Positions 1 to 7,193 of a stretch of 19,810 nucleotides of DNA are shown in pieces (position 1 is the stretch's first letter; each line of letters begins with the position of its first letter). Origin of the DNA: Kocuria sp. Lineage in GTDB: Bacteria; Actinomycetota; Actinomycetes; Actinomycetales; Micrococcaceae. The stretch covers positions 1 to 19,810 of the forward strand of contig JAKDJD010000042.1 of the NCBI GenBank assembly GCA_030454085.1, in the 5' to 3' direction. The notes below the pieces were generated by a model that was given only the letters and a program-made list of their open reading frames with translations, did no database searches and was not told the origin of the DNA. Both the position numbers and the translations under genes were made by a program.

Positions 1-1
1 G

Positions 2-586
2 CCACTGGAGGGGGAAGCGGAAGGTCGGATGCCTCCCCGCCCCAAAGCTCGGCCCGCCCTCGCCCAAACGGCCAAGATCATTCTGGGGCTGATTGCCGTG
101 GTCGCGGTGTCCGTGCCGATCTTTGCGGCCGAGTCCATGAAGGAAGGCCGCACTCTCGCCCACGAGCAATTCGAAACCACCCCGAGCTCCGAACTGGTGA
201 CGCCGGATGAGCTCGACGTCCTCCACCACGTCCCCGACTACGTTCCGCGCGATGACACACTCATGGTCAACCCATGGACTGGAGGGTCTCTCGCGTATGC
301 GCTGACCGGACAGAAGGTCAGCTCCTACCACCTCCTCGAGACGCGCACCCCCGAGATCGATCGGCTGGACAAGACGTTGAACACCGCCCTGGCGGACCCC
401 AGTGTGTGCCAGGACGTCGAGCGCGTCCGCGGGTACTATGTCCTGGACTTCGGCACACGCGAGATGAACGGCGTCAATCACGCATCCGTCTACGGCGGCC
501 TGCGAGGACTCGAACAAACCGGCGTGGCCCAGACGGTGTACCAGACCGGAAACGCGAGGCTTCTGGAGGTCACCGCCTGCGGCTGA
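2..586 (+). CDS. DUF6541 family membrane protein, C-terminal part (5' end outside window)
   Basis: The reading frame is open from the first bases of the window to a TGA at 584-586, so this is the last 194 residues of a longer protein. An internal ATG at 29 is not a convincing start. One hydrophobic helix is visible (around residues 22-42, KIILGLIAVVAVSVPIFAA), followed by a soluble region of about 145 residues. That region matches the C-terminus of the complete gene downstream at 698-2833: both have DELDV, a DYVP segment, VNPWTGG, AYAL, YVLDFGT and a final LLxxTAC. In the complete paralogue this part follows the last membrane helix, so it is probably the extracytoplasmic domain of a GT-C-like polytopic protein. 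Function is inferred from family and from neighbouring glycosyltransferase genes. No enzymatic activity is established for the family as far as I know. Confidence 0.8.
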   Translation, partial: PLEGEAEGRMPPRPKARPALAQTAKIILGLIAVVAVSVPIFAAESMKEGRTLAHEQFETTPSSELVTPDELDVLHHVPDYVPRDDTLMVNPWTGGSLAYALTGQKVSSYHLLETRTPEIDRLDKTLNTALADPSVCQDVERVRGYYVLDFGTREMNGVNHASVYGGLRGLEQTGVAQTVYQTGNARLLEVTACG

Positions 587-697
587 TCCCATCGGTTAGA
601 AATTTCACGATGACCCGGAAACCGCACGTGGGCGAAGCTACTAGGATTGTTGGAGTTTGCTCGAAATGCACCACTACTGATCGGAGCCATGGAGCCC

Positions 698-2833
698 ATG
701 GAATGGTTGAGCCTCGTCCCCGCCCTGGCCGTCTGCATCATTCTGCTGATCGTGCCGGGCCTTCTGGTCACGCTCGCCGTTCGCATGCGCGGATTCGACG
801 CGGTCGCACTGGCTCCCGCGGTATCGATCGGCCTGATCGCCGTCAGCGCCGTGCTGGCTCCCATCGCCGGGATCGGGTGGGCCCTCTGGGTCCCGTTCGC
901 GGGCGGGATCGTGACGGCACTCGTCTTCGGGCTCATCGCGTGGGGATTCAGGGCCGGCCGGATCGAGGACTATCCCGTCCGATCGACGCCCCGTGCCAGA
1001 ACGAAGAACGGTACTTCCGCCAGTCACGACGACGTCGAACGGGCGCCGTGGAACTCCGAGGCGGGATCGGACGGATCGACGTCGTCCCGCGGCTCCTTCC
1101 GTTGGACCGGCCCCGGGCGTCTCGGCGGTGACCTGGTGCCGGCCCGGTGGTTCTCACGGGGCCAACTCGCCTACTGGGGCTCCTTCGTCATCGCGGCCTT
1201 GGTCATGCTCCGGACCATCACGAATGCCATCGGCGCACCGGATCGGTTCTCCCAGACCTTCGACAACAATTTCCATCTCAACGTCATCCGGTACATCGTC
1301 GAGCAGCACAACGCCTCGTCCATGACGGTCAGCGCAATGACCGCGGGCGGGGGCGCACCGACCTTCTACCCGGCGGCATGGCACGACGTCGTGTCCTTGG
1401 TCTTCACGGCCACCGGACAGGGCTCGATCCCCATGGCCACCAACGCCATGATCGTGACGGTCGCCGTCGTCGTCTGGCCGTTGTCGGTTCTGTACCTGAT
1501 GCGATCGATGATGCGGTTCAACCTTCCGACCGTGCTCGCGGCAGGCGCCGTACTCTCAGGGTTCGCGGCCTTCCCGATCCTGCTGATGTACTTCGGCGTG
1601 CTCTACCCGAACTTCCTGGGCATCGCGCTGATCCCGGCGGGCCTCGGGCTCGTGATCAATGTGCTGCGGGTCTCCGCGATTCGCCGGGTGACCACGATTC
1701 AATCGATTCTCCTCGGCATCGTCGTGGCTCTCGGCATCGGATTCGCCCACCCCAACGCGGTCATGTCCCTGGTCATCATGACCGTCCCGATTCTTCTGGT
1801 GCGTGGGGCCGTGCAGATCTGGCGCGCGGTGAACCGCAGGACGAGGGTCGGCGTCGTGATCATTCAGGTCATCCTGATTGCCGCGGGACTCTGGGTGATC
1901 TGGTACCTGTGGGGCATAGTCCGACCGGAAGCCGGAGCCGCAACGTGGGGTCCGGCGACCTCGGATACCCAGGCGTTCGGCGAGGCCCTGCTCAACAGTC
2001 CCTTGAGCCTCACCCAGGCACAGTGGGTGCTCTCGATCCTCGCGATCCTGGGCACCCTCGTGGTCCTCTACACCCGACGCAACGTCTGGCTCGCCCTCGT
2101 CTACGGCGTGCTGATCTACTACTACATTTGCGTGCGCTGGCTCCAGTGGGACCAGGACCGAATGTGGGCCACCGGTGTCTGGTACAACGACCCCTATCGT
2201 CTGGCTGCCCTGCTGCCCGTGGCCGCGGTGCCCCTGGCCCTCGTCGGCATCCACTGCATCACGCAGGCCCTGATGGGTTCGGCCGTGGTCGAGCGGTGGA
2301 AGCACAGGGGATCGCAGGTGCTCGGCGTCGTCTCGGCCCTCACGGTCATCCTGGCGCTTGCGCTGACGCAGTTCGCCCGGCCCCTCAACGACATGGTCAA
2401 CGCGTCCTACTGGAGCTACTATGCGTCCGAGGACGCCCAGCTGGTCGACAGCGACGAACTCGACGTCATCAATCACATCGACGATTACGTCCCGGACGAG
2501 GACACCGTCATCGTGAACCCGTGGACGGGTGGGGCACTCGCCTACGCCCTGGCCGACCGACACGTCACGGCCGCACACACGCTCTACACGCCCACCGATA
2601 ACGCGAAGATCTTCGACGGCTCACTCAACCAGGCGAACCAAGACCCGAAGGTCTGCCAGGCCGTCAAGGACGACGACGCCGAGTACGTTCTGGACTTCGG
2701 AACCGACGAGGTCAATCAGGGCGACCACTCGGGCGCGTTCCAGGGGCTGCAGAACCTGGAGGAGAGCGGTGTGGCGACCCCCGTCTACCAATCCGGGGAT
2801 GCCAAGCTGCTCAAGATCACGGCGTGCGAGTGA
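698..2833 (+). CDS. DUF6541 family polytopic membrane protein (GT-C-like), surface polysaccharide locus
   Basis: This is a protein of 711 residues with many membrane helices. The start helix MEWLSLVPALAVCIILL fits the usual beginning of the family. The ATG at 698 has CGGAG 11 nt upstream; ATG 689 and TTG 647/650 are in-frame alternatives. Helices up to about residue 85 are followed by a hydrophilic, low-complexity stretch (about residues 85-157, rich in R, S, T, G, D). Further helices lead to a large first ectoplasmic loop with D189-N-N-F-H193 and FYPAAWHD, as in GT-C fold glycosyltransferases where an acidic residue in this loop is catalytic. A soluble C-terminal domain begins near residue 570 (YWSYY) and is shared with the partial gene upstream. 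I infer an integral-membrane transferase, or an accessory protein, using lipid-linked sugars. It lies upstream of two GT2 genes, DUF2304 and a flippase. Confidence 0.85.
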   Translation: MEWLSLVPALAVCIILLIVPGLLVTLAVRMRGFDAVALAPAVSIGLIAVSAVLAPIAGIGWALWVPFAGGIVTALVFGLIAWGFRAGRIEDYPVRSTPRARTKNGTSASHDDVERAPWNSEAGSDGSTSSRGSFRWTGPGRLGGDLVPARWFSRGQLAYWGSFVIAALVMLRTITNAIGAPDRFSQTFDNNFHLNVIRYIVEQHNASSMTVSAMTAGGGAPTFYPAAWHDVVSLVFTATGQGSIPMATNAMIVTVAVVVWPLSVLYLMRSMMRFNLPTVLAAGAVLSGFAAFPILLMYFGVLYPNFLGIALIPAGLGLVINVLRVSAIRRVTTIQSILLGIVVALGIGFAHPNAVMSLVIMTVPILLVRGAVQIWRAVNRRTRVGVVIIQVILIAAGLWVIWYLWGIVRPEAGAATWGPATSDTQAFGEALLNSPLSLTQAQWVLSILAILGTLVVLYTRRNVWLALVYGVLIYYYICVRWLQWDQDRMWATGVWYNDPYRLAALLPVAAVPLALVGIHCITQALMGSAVVERWKHRGSQVLGVVSALTVILALALTQFARPLNDMVNASYWSYYASEDAQLVDSDELDVINHIDDYVPDEDTVIVNPWTGGALAYALADRHVTAAHTLYTPTDNAKIFDGSLNQANQDPKVCQAVKDDDAEYVLDFGTDEVNQGDHSGAFQGLQNLEESGVATPVYQSGDAKLLKITACE

Positions 2834-2989
2834 CCCGTCGATCCGCACGACACGGGGGAACGCAGAGGGCACATCGCGTCCTCGGCGTTTCCCGGATTCA
2901 AGCAGATTCCGGCCGAAGACGTCGTTCGGGCGTTCGTCCGGTCGGTCGAAGGCGTCGAGAACGGGCAGGTCCTGACCGTTTGGGGCTGA
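2834..2989 (+). pseudogene. Remnant of a short-chain dehydrogenase-like C-terminus (in-frame, no start)
   Basis: Directly after the DUF6541 stop codon, and in the same frame, 51 codons are open to a TGA at 2987-2989. The translation includes IPAEDVVRAFVRSVEG, then NGQVLTVWG at the end. This resembles the C-terminal helix and tail of short-chain dehydrogenase/reductase proteins, where a segment like 'PEDVARAFV' is common. There is no start codon, ribosome-binding site or Rossmann-fold N-terminus (TGxxxGxG) anywhere upstream. I therefore read it as a decayed gene end left behind by a deletion or recombination. The family match is from memory of motif patterns, so the assignment is tentative. 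Confidence 0.4.
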
Positions 2990-2996
2990 CTCTTGG

Positions 2997-3016
2997 GCGC
3001 ACGCAATTCCGTGCGC
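2997..3016. repeat. Short perfect hairpin, GCGCACG / CGTGCGC
   Basis: Seven-base perfect arms (2997-3003 and 3010-3016) surround a 6-base loop CAATTC. It lies 8 nt after the stop of the dehydrogenase-like remnant and 100 nt before the next gene. It could be a weak terminator, but no T-run follows. Confidence 0.4.
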
Positions 3017-3116
3017 GAGTCACGAGAGCCGAAGCGCTTCGGGTGCCCGGTCCCACACGTATTCTTCGCCGGTCCTCAGGTAGTTCCAGGGCGCAACCGG
3101 TAGGCTAAGGACCACT

Positions 3117-3872
3117 ATGGCTAAAATTCCAGACGCTCACCCCACGTTGAGCTGCCTCATCATCATGCCCGCATGGAATGAGGAAGAAGTCATCGGGTCG
3201 ACGATCCGTGAGCTTCAGTCCACCATGCCCGCCTACGACCTGCTGGTCGTCGACGACGGTTCCACGGACGACACCTCGCGCATTGCGCGTGCCGCGGGCG
3301 CGAGCGTTCTGCAACTGCCCTACAACATGGGCGTTGGGGGAGCGATGCGTGCGGGGTTCAAATACGCCCAGCGCCTGGACTACGACCGGGCGATCCAGGT
3401 GGACGCGGACGGGCAGCACGACCCCCGCGACATTGAAAGGGTCCTCGAAGGTCTGGAGCAGGCGGATATTTCCATTGGCGCCAGGTTCGCCGAACGAGGC
3501 ACATACAAGGCCAAGGGCCCCCGCCGGTGGGCCATGGGAATGCTCGCCGGGATGTTCTCCCGCATAGCCAAGACCCGACTCACCGACGTCACCAGCGGCT
3601 TCCGGGCGGCCAACCGCCGCGCGATCGCCCAGTACTGCCGGTACTTCCCCGCCGAATACCTCGGGGACACCGTCGACTCTCTGGCCATGGCCCTTCGCGC
3701 CGGCCTTTCGGTCACGCAGGTCCCGGTCGAGATGAGGGCAAGGCAAGCCGGAACACCGTCCAACAACCCGTGGAAGTCCGCGATCTACCTGGTCAGGTCG
3801 ATGTTCGCGTTCTTCATCTCGATGACGCGCAAACGCATTTCCCTGAACGACGCCGAGGGAGGCCACGAGTGA
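3117..3872 (+). CDS. Family 2 glycosyltransferase, DPM1/GtrB-like (polyprenyl-phosphate sugar synthase type)
   Basis: The protein has 251 residues. It carries the GT-A/GT2 pattern: PAWNEEE at 18-24, VVDDGSTDDT at 44-53 (nucleotide-sugar binding), NMGVGGAMRAG at 70-80, and QVDADGQHDP at 94-103, with the D96-A-D98 metal-binding triad. Proteins of this pattern move a sugar from a nucleotide donor to dolichyl or undecaprenyl phosphate at the cytoplasmic membrane face. The C-terminus has one mostly hydrophobic segment (AIYLVRSMFAFFIS) rather than the two clear helices of GtrB, so it may dock peripherally or on a partner. TAAGGA at 3106-3111 lies 5 nt before ATG 3117. The stop overlaps the DUF2304 start by 4 bp (GTGA), so the two are probably translationally coupled. 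The sugar donor cannot be told from sequence. Confidence 0.9.
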   Translation: MAKIPDAHPTLSCLIIMPAWNEEEVIGSTIRELQSTMPAYDLLVVDDGSTDDTSRIARAAGASVLQLPYNMGVGGAMRAGFKYAQRLDYDRAIQVDADGQHDPRDIERVLEGLEQADISIGARFAERGTYKAKGPRRWAMGMLAGMFSRIAKTRLTDVTSGFRAANRRAIAQYCRYFPAEYLGDTVDSLAMALRAGLSVTQVPVEMRARQAGTPSNNPWKSAIYLVRSMFAFFISMTRKRISLNDAEGGHE

Positions 3873-4411
3873 ATACAGCATCCATATTCTTCCTGGTTCT
3901 TGGGCTGATCCTCGTCATCGCCGTGATCCGCCTGGTCAGGAACCTCAAGCTGCGTGAGAAGTACGCTGCCCTGTGGCTCCTCACGGCGGTCGTCATCGCG
4001 ATCCTGATGATCTTCCCCAGACTCCTGGACTCTCTCGCGTCCCTCGTGGGCGTGGTGACACCCGTGAACCTGCTGTTCCTCATCGGCCTGGTTCTCCTCC
4101 TGGGGGTGTGCCTGCACCTCTCCCTCGAGATTTCGAGGCTCGAGGACGAGACCCGGGTCCTGGCGGAGGAAGCGGCGATCCAGCGTTCCCTGCTCAACCG
4201 CCAATTGGAGAACGTGGAGAGGAACCGCAACCCGACGTCGTCGATGCCCATCATCCAGGTTGACGCCACTGGGGAGCCCCACACGATAGAGACCCACGGG
4301 TCCAGCGCGGCTGGGACCGATGGCCGGAAGGACGAGAACTCGCGTCCTTCGGAACCAAAGACTGACCACCGGATCACCGGAGATCCCCACGACCCGACGG
4401 AGAAGCCATGA
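3869..4411 (+). CDS. DUF2304 family small membrane protein with coiled-coil tail
   Basis: The protein has 180 residues from GTG 3869. GGGAGG at 3857-3862 is 6 nt upstream, and the start overlaps the preceding stop. There are three hydrophobic helices (about 5-24, 35-49 and 66-86). Between the first two is the family-typical LREKYAALW at 28-36. A charged heptad-like segment follows (about 87-122, EISRLEDETRVLAEEAA...), then a disordered hydrophilic tail rich in D, P, T and K. DUF2304 genes often sit next to DPM1-like glycosyltransferases. Its role is unknown; by analogy with GtrA it may help move or organise the polyprenyl-linked sugar made by its neighbour. The function is inference, but the family assignment is good. 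The 4-bp ATGA overlap with the next gene continues the operon. Confidence 0.85.
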   Translation: MNTASIFFLVLGLILVIAVIRLVRNLKLREKYAALWLLTAVVIAILMIFPRLLDSLASLVGVVTPVNLLFLIGLVLLLGVCLHLSLEISRLEDETRVLAEEAAIQRSLLNRQLENVERNRNPTSSMPIIQVDATGEPHTIETHGSSAAGTDGRKDENSRPSEPKTDHRITGDPHDPTEKP

Positions 4412-5283
4412 CCGTTGACATTCTGTTCCCCTACTACGGAGACGTCGCCCTGATGAAGCAGGCCGTCCGCTCCGTGCTGCACCAGACCAACACGGACTGG
4501 CGGTTGATCGTCGTCGACGACGGCTATCCCGACGACTCGATCCCCGGCTGGTTCGAGTCCCTGAACGACGACCGCGTGACCTACATGCGCAACGAGAAGA
4601 ACCTCGGAGCCAACGGGAACTACCGCAAGTGCCTGGGCTTCGTCGAGAACGAGCTCGTGGTGGTCATGGGCGCCGACGACGTCATGCTCCCCAACTACAT
4701 CGACTGGTTCGTGCACGCCGCCGAGGCCCACCCCGAGGCGAACATCTTCCAGCCCGGGGTATTCGTGATCGACGAGAACAACGCGCCCTCGAACACCATG
4801 GTCGAGAAGACCAAGGCGTACTACCGTCCTGACCGCACCACGGTGCTCGACGGAGAGGGCCTGGCGGTCTCGATCCTCCGCGGTGATTGGCTGTACTTCC
4901 CCTCGCTCGGTTGGCGTGCGGAGACCATCGTGGGTCTCGGCTTCCGCGAAGGATTCGACGTCGTCCAGGACATGTGCCTGGTCATGGACGTTGCGATGAC
5001 CGGTGGCGCGCTCTTCTACGACGAGACCGCGGCCTTCATGTACAGGCGCCACAAGGCATCGGACTCCTCCTGGCGCGCACTGGACGGCACCCGTTTCGAT
5101 GAAGAGCGCCGTTTCTTCGAGACCATGGCCGAGGAAATGGGCGCCATGGGTTGGTCCAAGGCAGCCACCGTGGCCCGCCTGCACGTCTCCTCGCGTCTGC
5201 ACGCGGCGAGCCTCTTGCCGAAGGCGGCACAAGCCAAGAACTGGGGCGGAGTCAAGAACCTGGCATCCCACCTGGTCAAGTAG
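4408..5283 (+). CDS. Family 2 glycosyltransferase (GT-A fold)
   Basis: The protein has 291 residues. The start ATG 4408 overlaps the DUF2304 stop and has GGAG at 4399-4402, 5 nt upstream. GT2 motifs are visible: VDILFPYYGD at 3-12, IVVDDGYPDD at 34-43, NLGANGNYRKC at 65-75, and MGADDVMLP at 87-95, where GADD takes the place of the usual DXD triad. No membrane helix is seen, so it is probably a soluble or peripheral cytoplasmic enzyme. It likely adds a sugar to a lipid-linked polysaccharide precursor. Donor and acceptor are unknown. It ends 8 bp before the flippase-like gene, consistent with one transcript. It differs clearly from the DPM1-like enzyme at 3117-3872, so it is not a duplicate. 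Confidence 0.88.
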   Translation: MTVDILFPYYGDVALMKQAVRSVLHQTNTDWRLIVVDDGYPDDSIPGWFESLNDDRVTYMRNEKNLGANGNYRKCLGFVENELVVVMGADDVMLPNYIDWFVHAAEAHPEANIFQPGVFVIDENNAPSNTMVEKTKAYYRPDRTTVLDGEGLAVSILRGDWLYFPSLGWRAETIVGLGFREGFDVVQDMCLVMDVAMTGGALFYDETAAFMYRRHKASDSSWRALDGTRFDEERRFFETMAEEMGAMGWSKAATVARLHVSSRLHAASLLPKAAQAKNWGGVKNLASHLVK

Positions 5284-5291
5284 GGCGTTAC

Positions 5292-6653
5292 ATGGTTCGT
5301 GCAGGTGAGGGCGAAGCCCCCGAGGTCAGCGGACTCGGTTCGGAGGTCACCGCGGAGAACACGGCCGGCCAGAGGTCTGTGACCAAGAAGGAATCCACCG
5401 GAATCCTTCTGGCCTCCATGGTCTCGGCGGTTTCGGCGTTGGGCGCAACTTTCATCGCCAAGCACGCGCTCGCGGGCGAAGAGGTCACGGAATTCCTGGT
5501 CTTCTGGTCCGCGCTCTTCGGGATCTACGGGATCGTTGCGGGCCTCCAGCAGGAGACGACGCGCGCGGTCGGGGCCGCCCAATTGCACACCGGAGATGCG
5601 GGACCCTCGCGTCCTGGGGCACGGGTCATGGCGGTCGCGGGCGGTTTCGGCATCGTCATCGCTCTGCTGGTCGCCGTCACGTCGCCGGTCTGGGCGCACG
5701 GACAAGTTCCCACCGGCACCGGATTCGCCGTGGCCATGCTCTGCATCGGACCGTGCCTGTATGCGATGCACTCGGCCATGAGTGGTGCCGCCGCCGGGCG
5801 CGACCAATGGTTCCAGTTCTCTGCCCTGGGCGGCGGCGAGGCGGGATGGCGTCTGATCGCGATGATCGCGGTGGCCCTGATCGCCGGGTCGATCGGCGGA
5901 CTCGAGGCCGCCGCAGTCTCCCCGGTTCTGCTGTGGATGTTTATCGCCGTGTTCACCTCGGAGGGCCGCAAGACGTTCTCGGCGAGGGCCGACGTCGGCG
6001 CCGGCCGCTTCGTGCAGAACGTCCTGTTCGCGATGGGTTCCTCGGCCGCCTCTGCGGTCCTGATGGTCGGATTGCCGGTGGTCCTCAAGGCCAGCGCCGG
6101 CGCGGATGCATCGACGTACACGAAGATCTCCATGGGGGCGCTGATCCTCGCGATCTCCATTACGCGCTCGCCGATCATGATCCCGTTGCAGGCCTTCCAG
6201 GGTGTCGCCATTTCGGCTTTCCTCAAACAGCGGCATCGTCCCGTGGCCGCGATGCTCAAACCGTCGGCGGCGCTACTGGGGATCGGTCTCTTCGGGGCGA
6301 TTCTGGCCTGGATCATCGGGCCGTGGCTGTTTTTCCTCATCTATGGTCCCAAGCCGGAGGAAGCGGCCGCGTATCACGACGTCATCCACGGATGGTTGCT
6401 GGGTACCCTGACCTTCGGTTCGGCGATCATGGCTTTGCTGGTCCTCTCCGGGACGGCCATCCTGGCCCTCAACGCGCACCGCATCTACATCTTGGGCTGG
6501 GTCGTGGCCGCCGCGATCGCCATCGGCCTGCTGTTCCTGCCGGTGGGGCTCGTGCCGCGCACGATCATCGCCCTCTACGTGGGACCGGCCTGCGGGTTCG
6601 CGATCCACCTGGCCGGCATGGTCGTGGCGTCGCGGAAATACCGCCCCGAGTAA
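5292..6653 (+). CDS. Polysaccharide flippase-like 12-helix membrane protein (MOP/Wzx-like)
   Basis: The protein has 453 residues from ATG 5292, with AGGG at 5282-5285 6 nt upstream. The frame stays open further upstream inside the preceding gene, but those codons are shadow. A hydrophilic N-terminus of about 35 residues is followed by about twelve hydrophobic segments evenly spread to the end. There is no ATP-binding motif and no enzyme signature. The layout and composition, plus the position after two glycosyltransferases, fit the polysaccharide transporters of the MOP exporter superfamily that flip undecaprenyl-linked oligosaccharides. Primary motifs of that superfamily are weak, so the call rests on topology and context. 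It is the last gene of the plus-strand operon and faces a minus-strand gene across the repeat-rich spacer. Confidence 0.7.
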   Translation: MVRAGEGEAPEVSGLGSEVTAENTAGQRSVTKKESTGILLASMVSAVSALGATFIAKHALAGEEVTEFLVFWSALFGIYGIVAGLQQETTRAVGAAQLHTGDAGPSRPGARVMAVAGGFGIVIALLVAVTSPVWAHGQVPTGTGFAVAMLCIGPCLYAMHSAMSGAAAGRDQWFQFSALGGGEAGWRLIAMIAVALIAGSIGGLEAAAVSPVLLWMFIAVFTSEGRKTFSARADVGAGRFVQNVLFAMGSSAASAVLMVGLPVVLKASAGADASTYTKISMGALILAISITRSPIMIPLQAFQGVAISAFLKQRHRPVAAMLKPSAALLGIGLFGAILAWIIGPWLFFLIYGPKPEEAAAYHDVIHGWLLGTLTFGSAIMALLVLSGTAILALNAHRIYILGWVVAAAIAIGLLFLPVGLVPRTIIALYVGPACGFAIHLAGMVVASRKYRPE

Positions 6654-6854
6654 GGCGGCGCTCGCCCGCACGCCCGCATGCGACCGGCGAGGTGGCAGTC
6701 TCGTGCAGAATTCGCGGGCAAAACCGCACAAACGCGCCACTTCGCGGGAGGGTGCGGGGTACCAGGTGCAGGTGCCAAGCGCAGACGCAGGTGCAGGTGC
6801 ACAAAATTGCCGCCTCGAGGGGGTGCCGACGACGTCGTGCGCGGCCACGGTTCC
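6654..6854. other. Gene-free spacer with an imperfect palindrome and CAGGTG microrepeats
   Basis: No coding pattern is supported here. An inverted repeat with 10-nt arms at 6687-6696 (GCGAGGTGGC) and 6736-6745 (GCCACTTCGC) has 9 of 10 matches and some further pairing inside. From 6762 to 6801 the hexamer CAGGTG occurs four times as two close pairs. The arm shares GAGGTGGC with the larger repeat at 6855-7035, suggesting one repeat family. Confidence 0.5.
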
Positions 6855-7035
6855 GTGAGGTGGCGGTTACCCGATTGGGCGGGGGTTGCCGGCGACATCG
6901 TGGCCCTGAGAGTCGGTTGCGCGGTTTGGTTGGGTGGCGGTTGCCCGATTGCGAGGAGTTTTCCGCCGTTAGGTGGAGCTTTAACCCCCACCTAACGGCG
7001 GAAACATCTGCCGAATCGGGGAACCGCCACCTCAC
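6855..7035. repeat. Nested palindromic repeat element with 22-bp terminal inverted repeats
   Basis: The ends at 6855-6876 (GTGAGGTGGCGGTTACCC + GATT) and 7014-7035 (reverse complement) match at 21 of 22 positions. A third copy of the 18-nt core lies inside in direct orientation at 6933-6950, matching 17 of 18. The element sits between convergent genes and shows no transposase. A single open frame crosses it on the minus strand, but its content is explained by the repeats. It resembles small interspersed palindromic or MITE-like elements. I see no target-site duplication at the flanks. Confidence 0.75.
6932..7032. terminator. Long imperfect hairpin, possible bidirectional terminator
   Basis: Inside the element, arms 6932-6976 and 6988-7032 pair without gaps around an 11-nt loop. 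The top 17 bp (6960-6976 with 6988-7004, TTTCCGCCGTTAGGTGG) are perfect. Below these, a short partly mismatched stretch leads to a long base stem with one mismatch at 6943/7021. It lies between the flippase gene and the convergent DUF4385 gene, where a two-way terminator would be expected. No T-run follows on either side, so a terminator role is only inferred. Confidence 0.5.
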
Positions 7036-7193
7036 TCGGACGCCCGGGGCGGGATGCTCGGACGCCGGACGTACTCAGGCGCCTAGATCGTCAACGCCCT
7101 CCGGCCCCGGCCGCCGCCAGCGTCCCGGCCCCGTCGCCATCAGCGTCCCGGCCTCGGCCGCCCCAGAACGCCCCGGCCGCCGCCAGAACTCGG
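7036..7193. repeat. GC-rich spacer with short direct repeats
   Basis: The 16-mer CCCCGGCCGCCGCCAG occurs at 7105-7120 and 7171-7186. The 13-mer CAGCGTCCCGGCC occurs at 7118-7130 and 7141-7153. The stretch lies just downstream of the DUF4385 stop. It may be slippage-derived low-complexity DNA. No gene is supported. Confidence 0.6.

Noticed and set aside
647..697. Upstream TTG starts for the complete DUF6541 protein
   Set aside because: AGGA is directly adjacent to TTG 647 and only 3 nt from TTG 650. TAGGAT at 642-647 looks more like a promoter box, and family proteins begin near the first helix.
2824..3108. 94-codon plus-strand frame in the spacer before the first glycosyltransferase
   Set aside because: It is arginine-rich with no motif and no ribosome-binding site. 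Another frame in the same stretch carries the dehydrogenase-like tail.
3814..5271. 485-codon minus-strand open frame across the DUF2304 and glycosyltransferase genes
   Set aside because: It overlaps two genes with clear motifs, shows no protein family features, and is explained by GC-rich codon bias.
6565..7035. Minus-strand open frame of 156 codons through the palindromic region
   Set aside because: Its beginning is the repeat element in translation and the rest overlaps the end of the flippase gene. No ribosome-binding site or family features are seen.
6654..7193. CRISPR array or tRNA in the repeat-rich spacer
   Set aside because: The repeats are inverted and irregularly spaced without unique spacers of constant length, and no cloverleaf or TΨC-like sequence is present.
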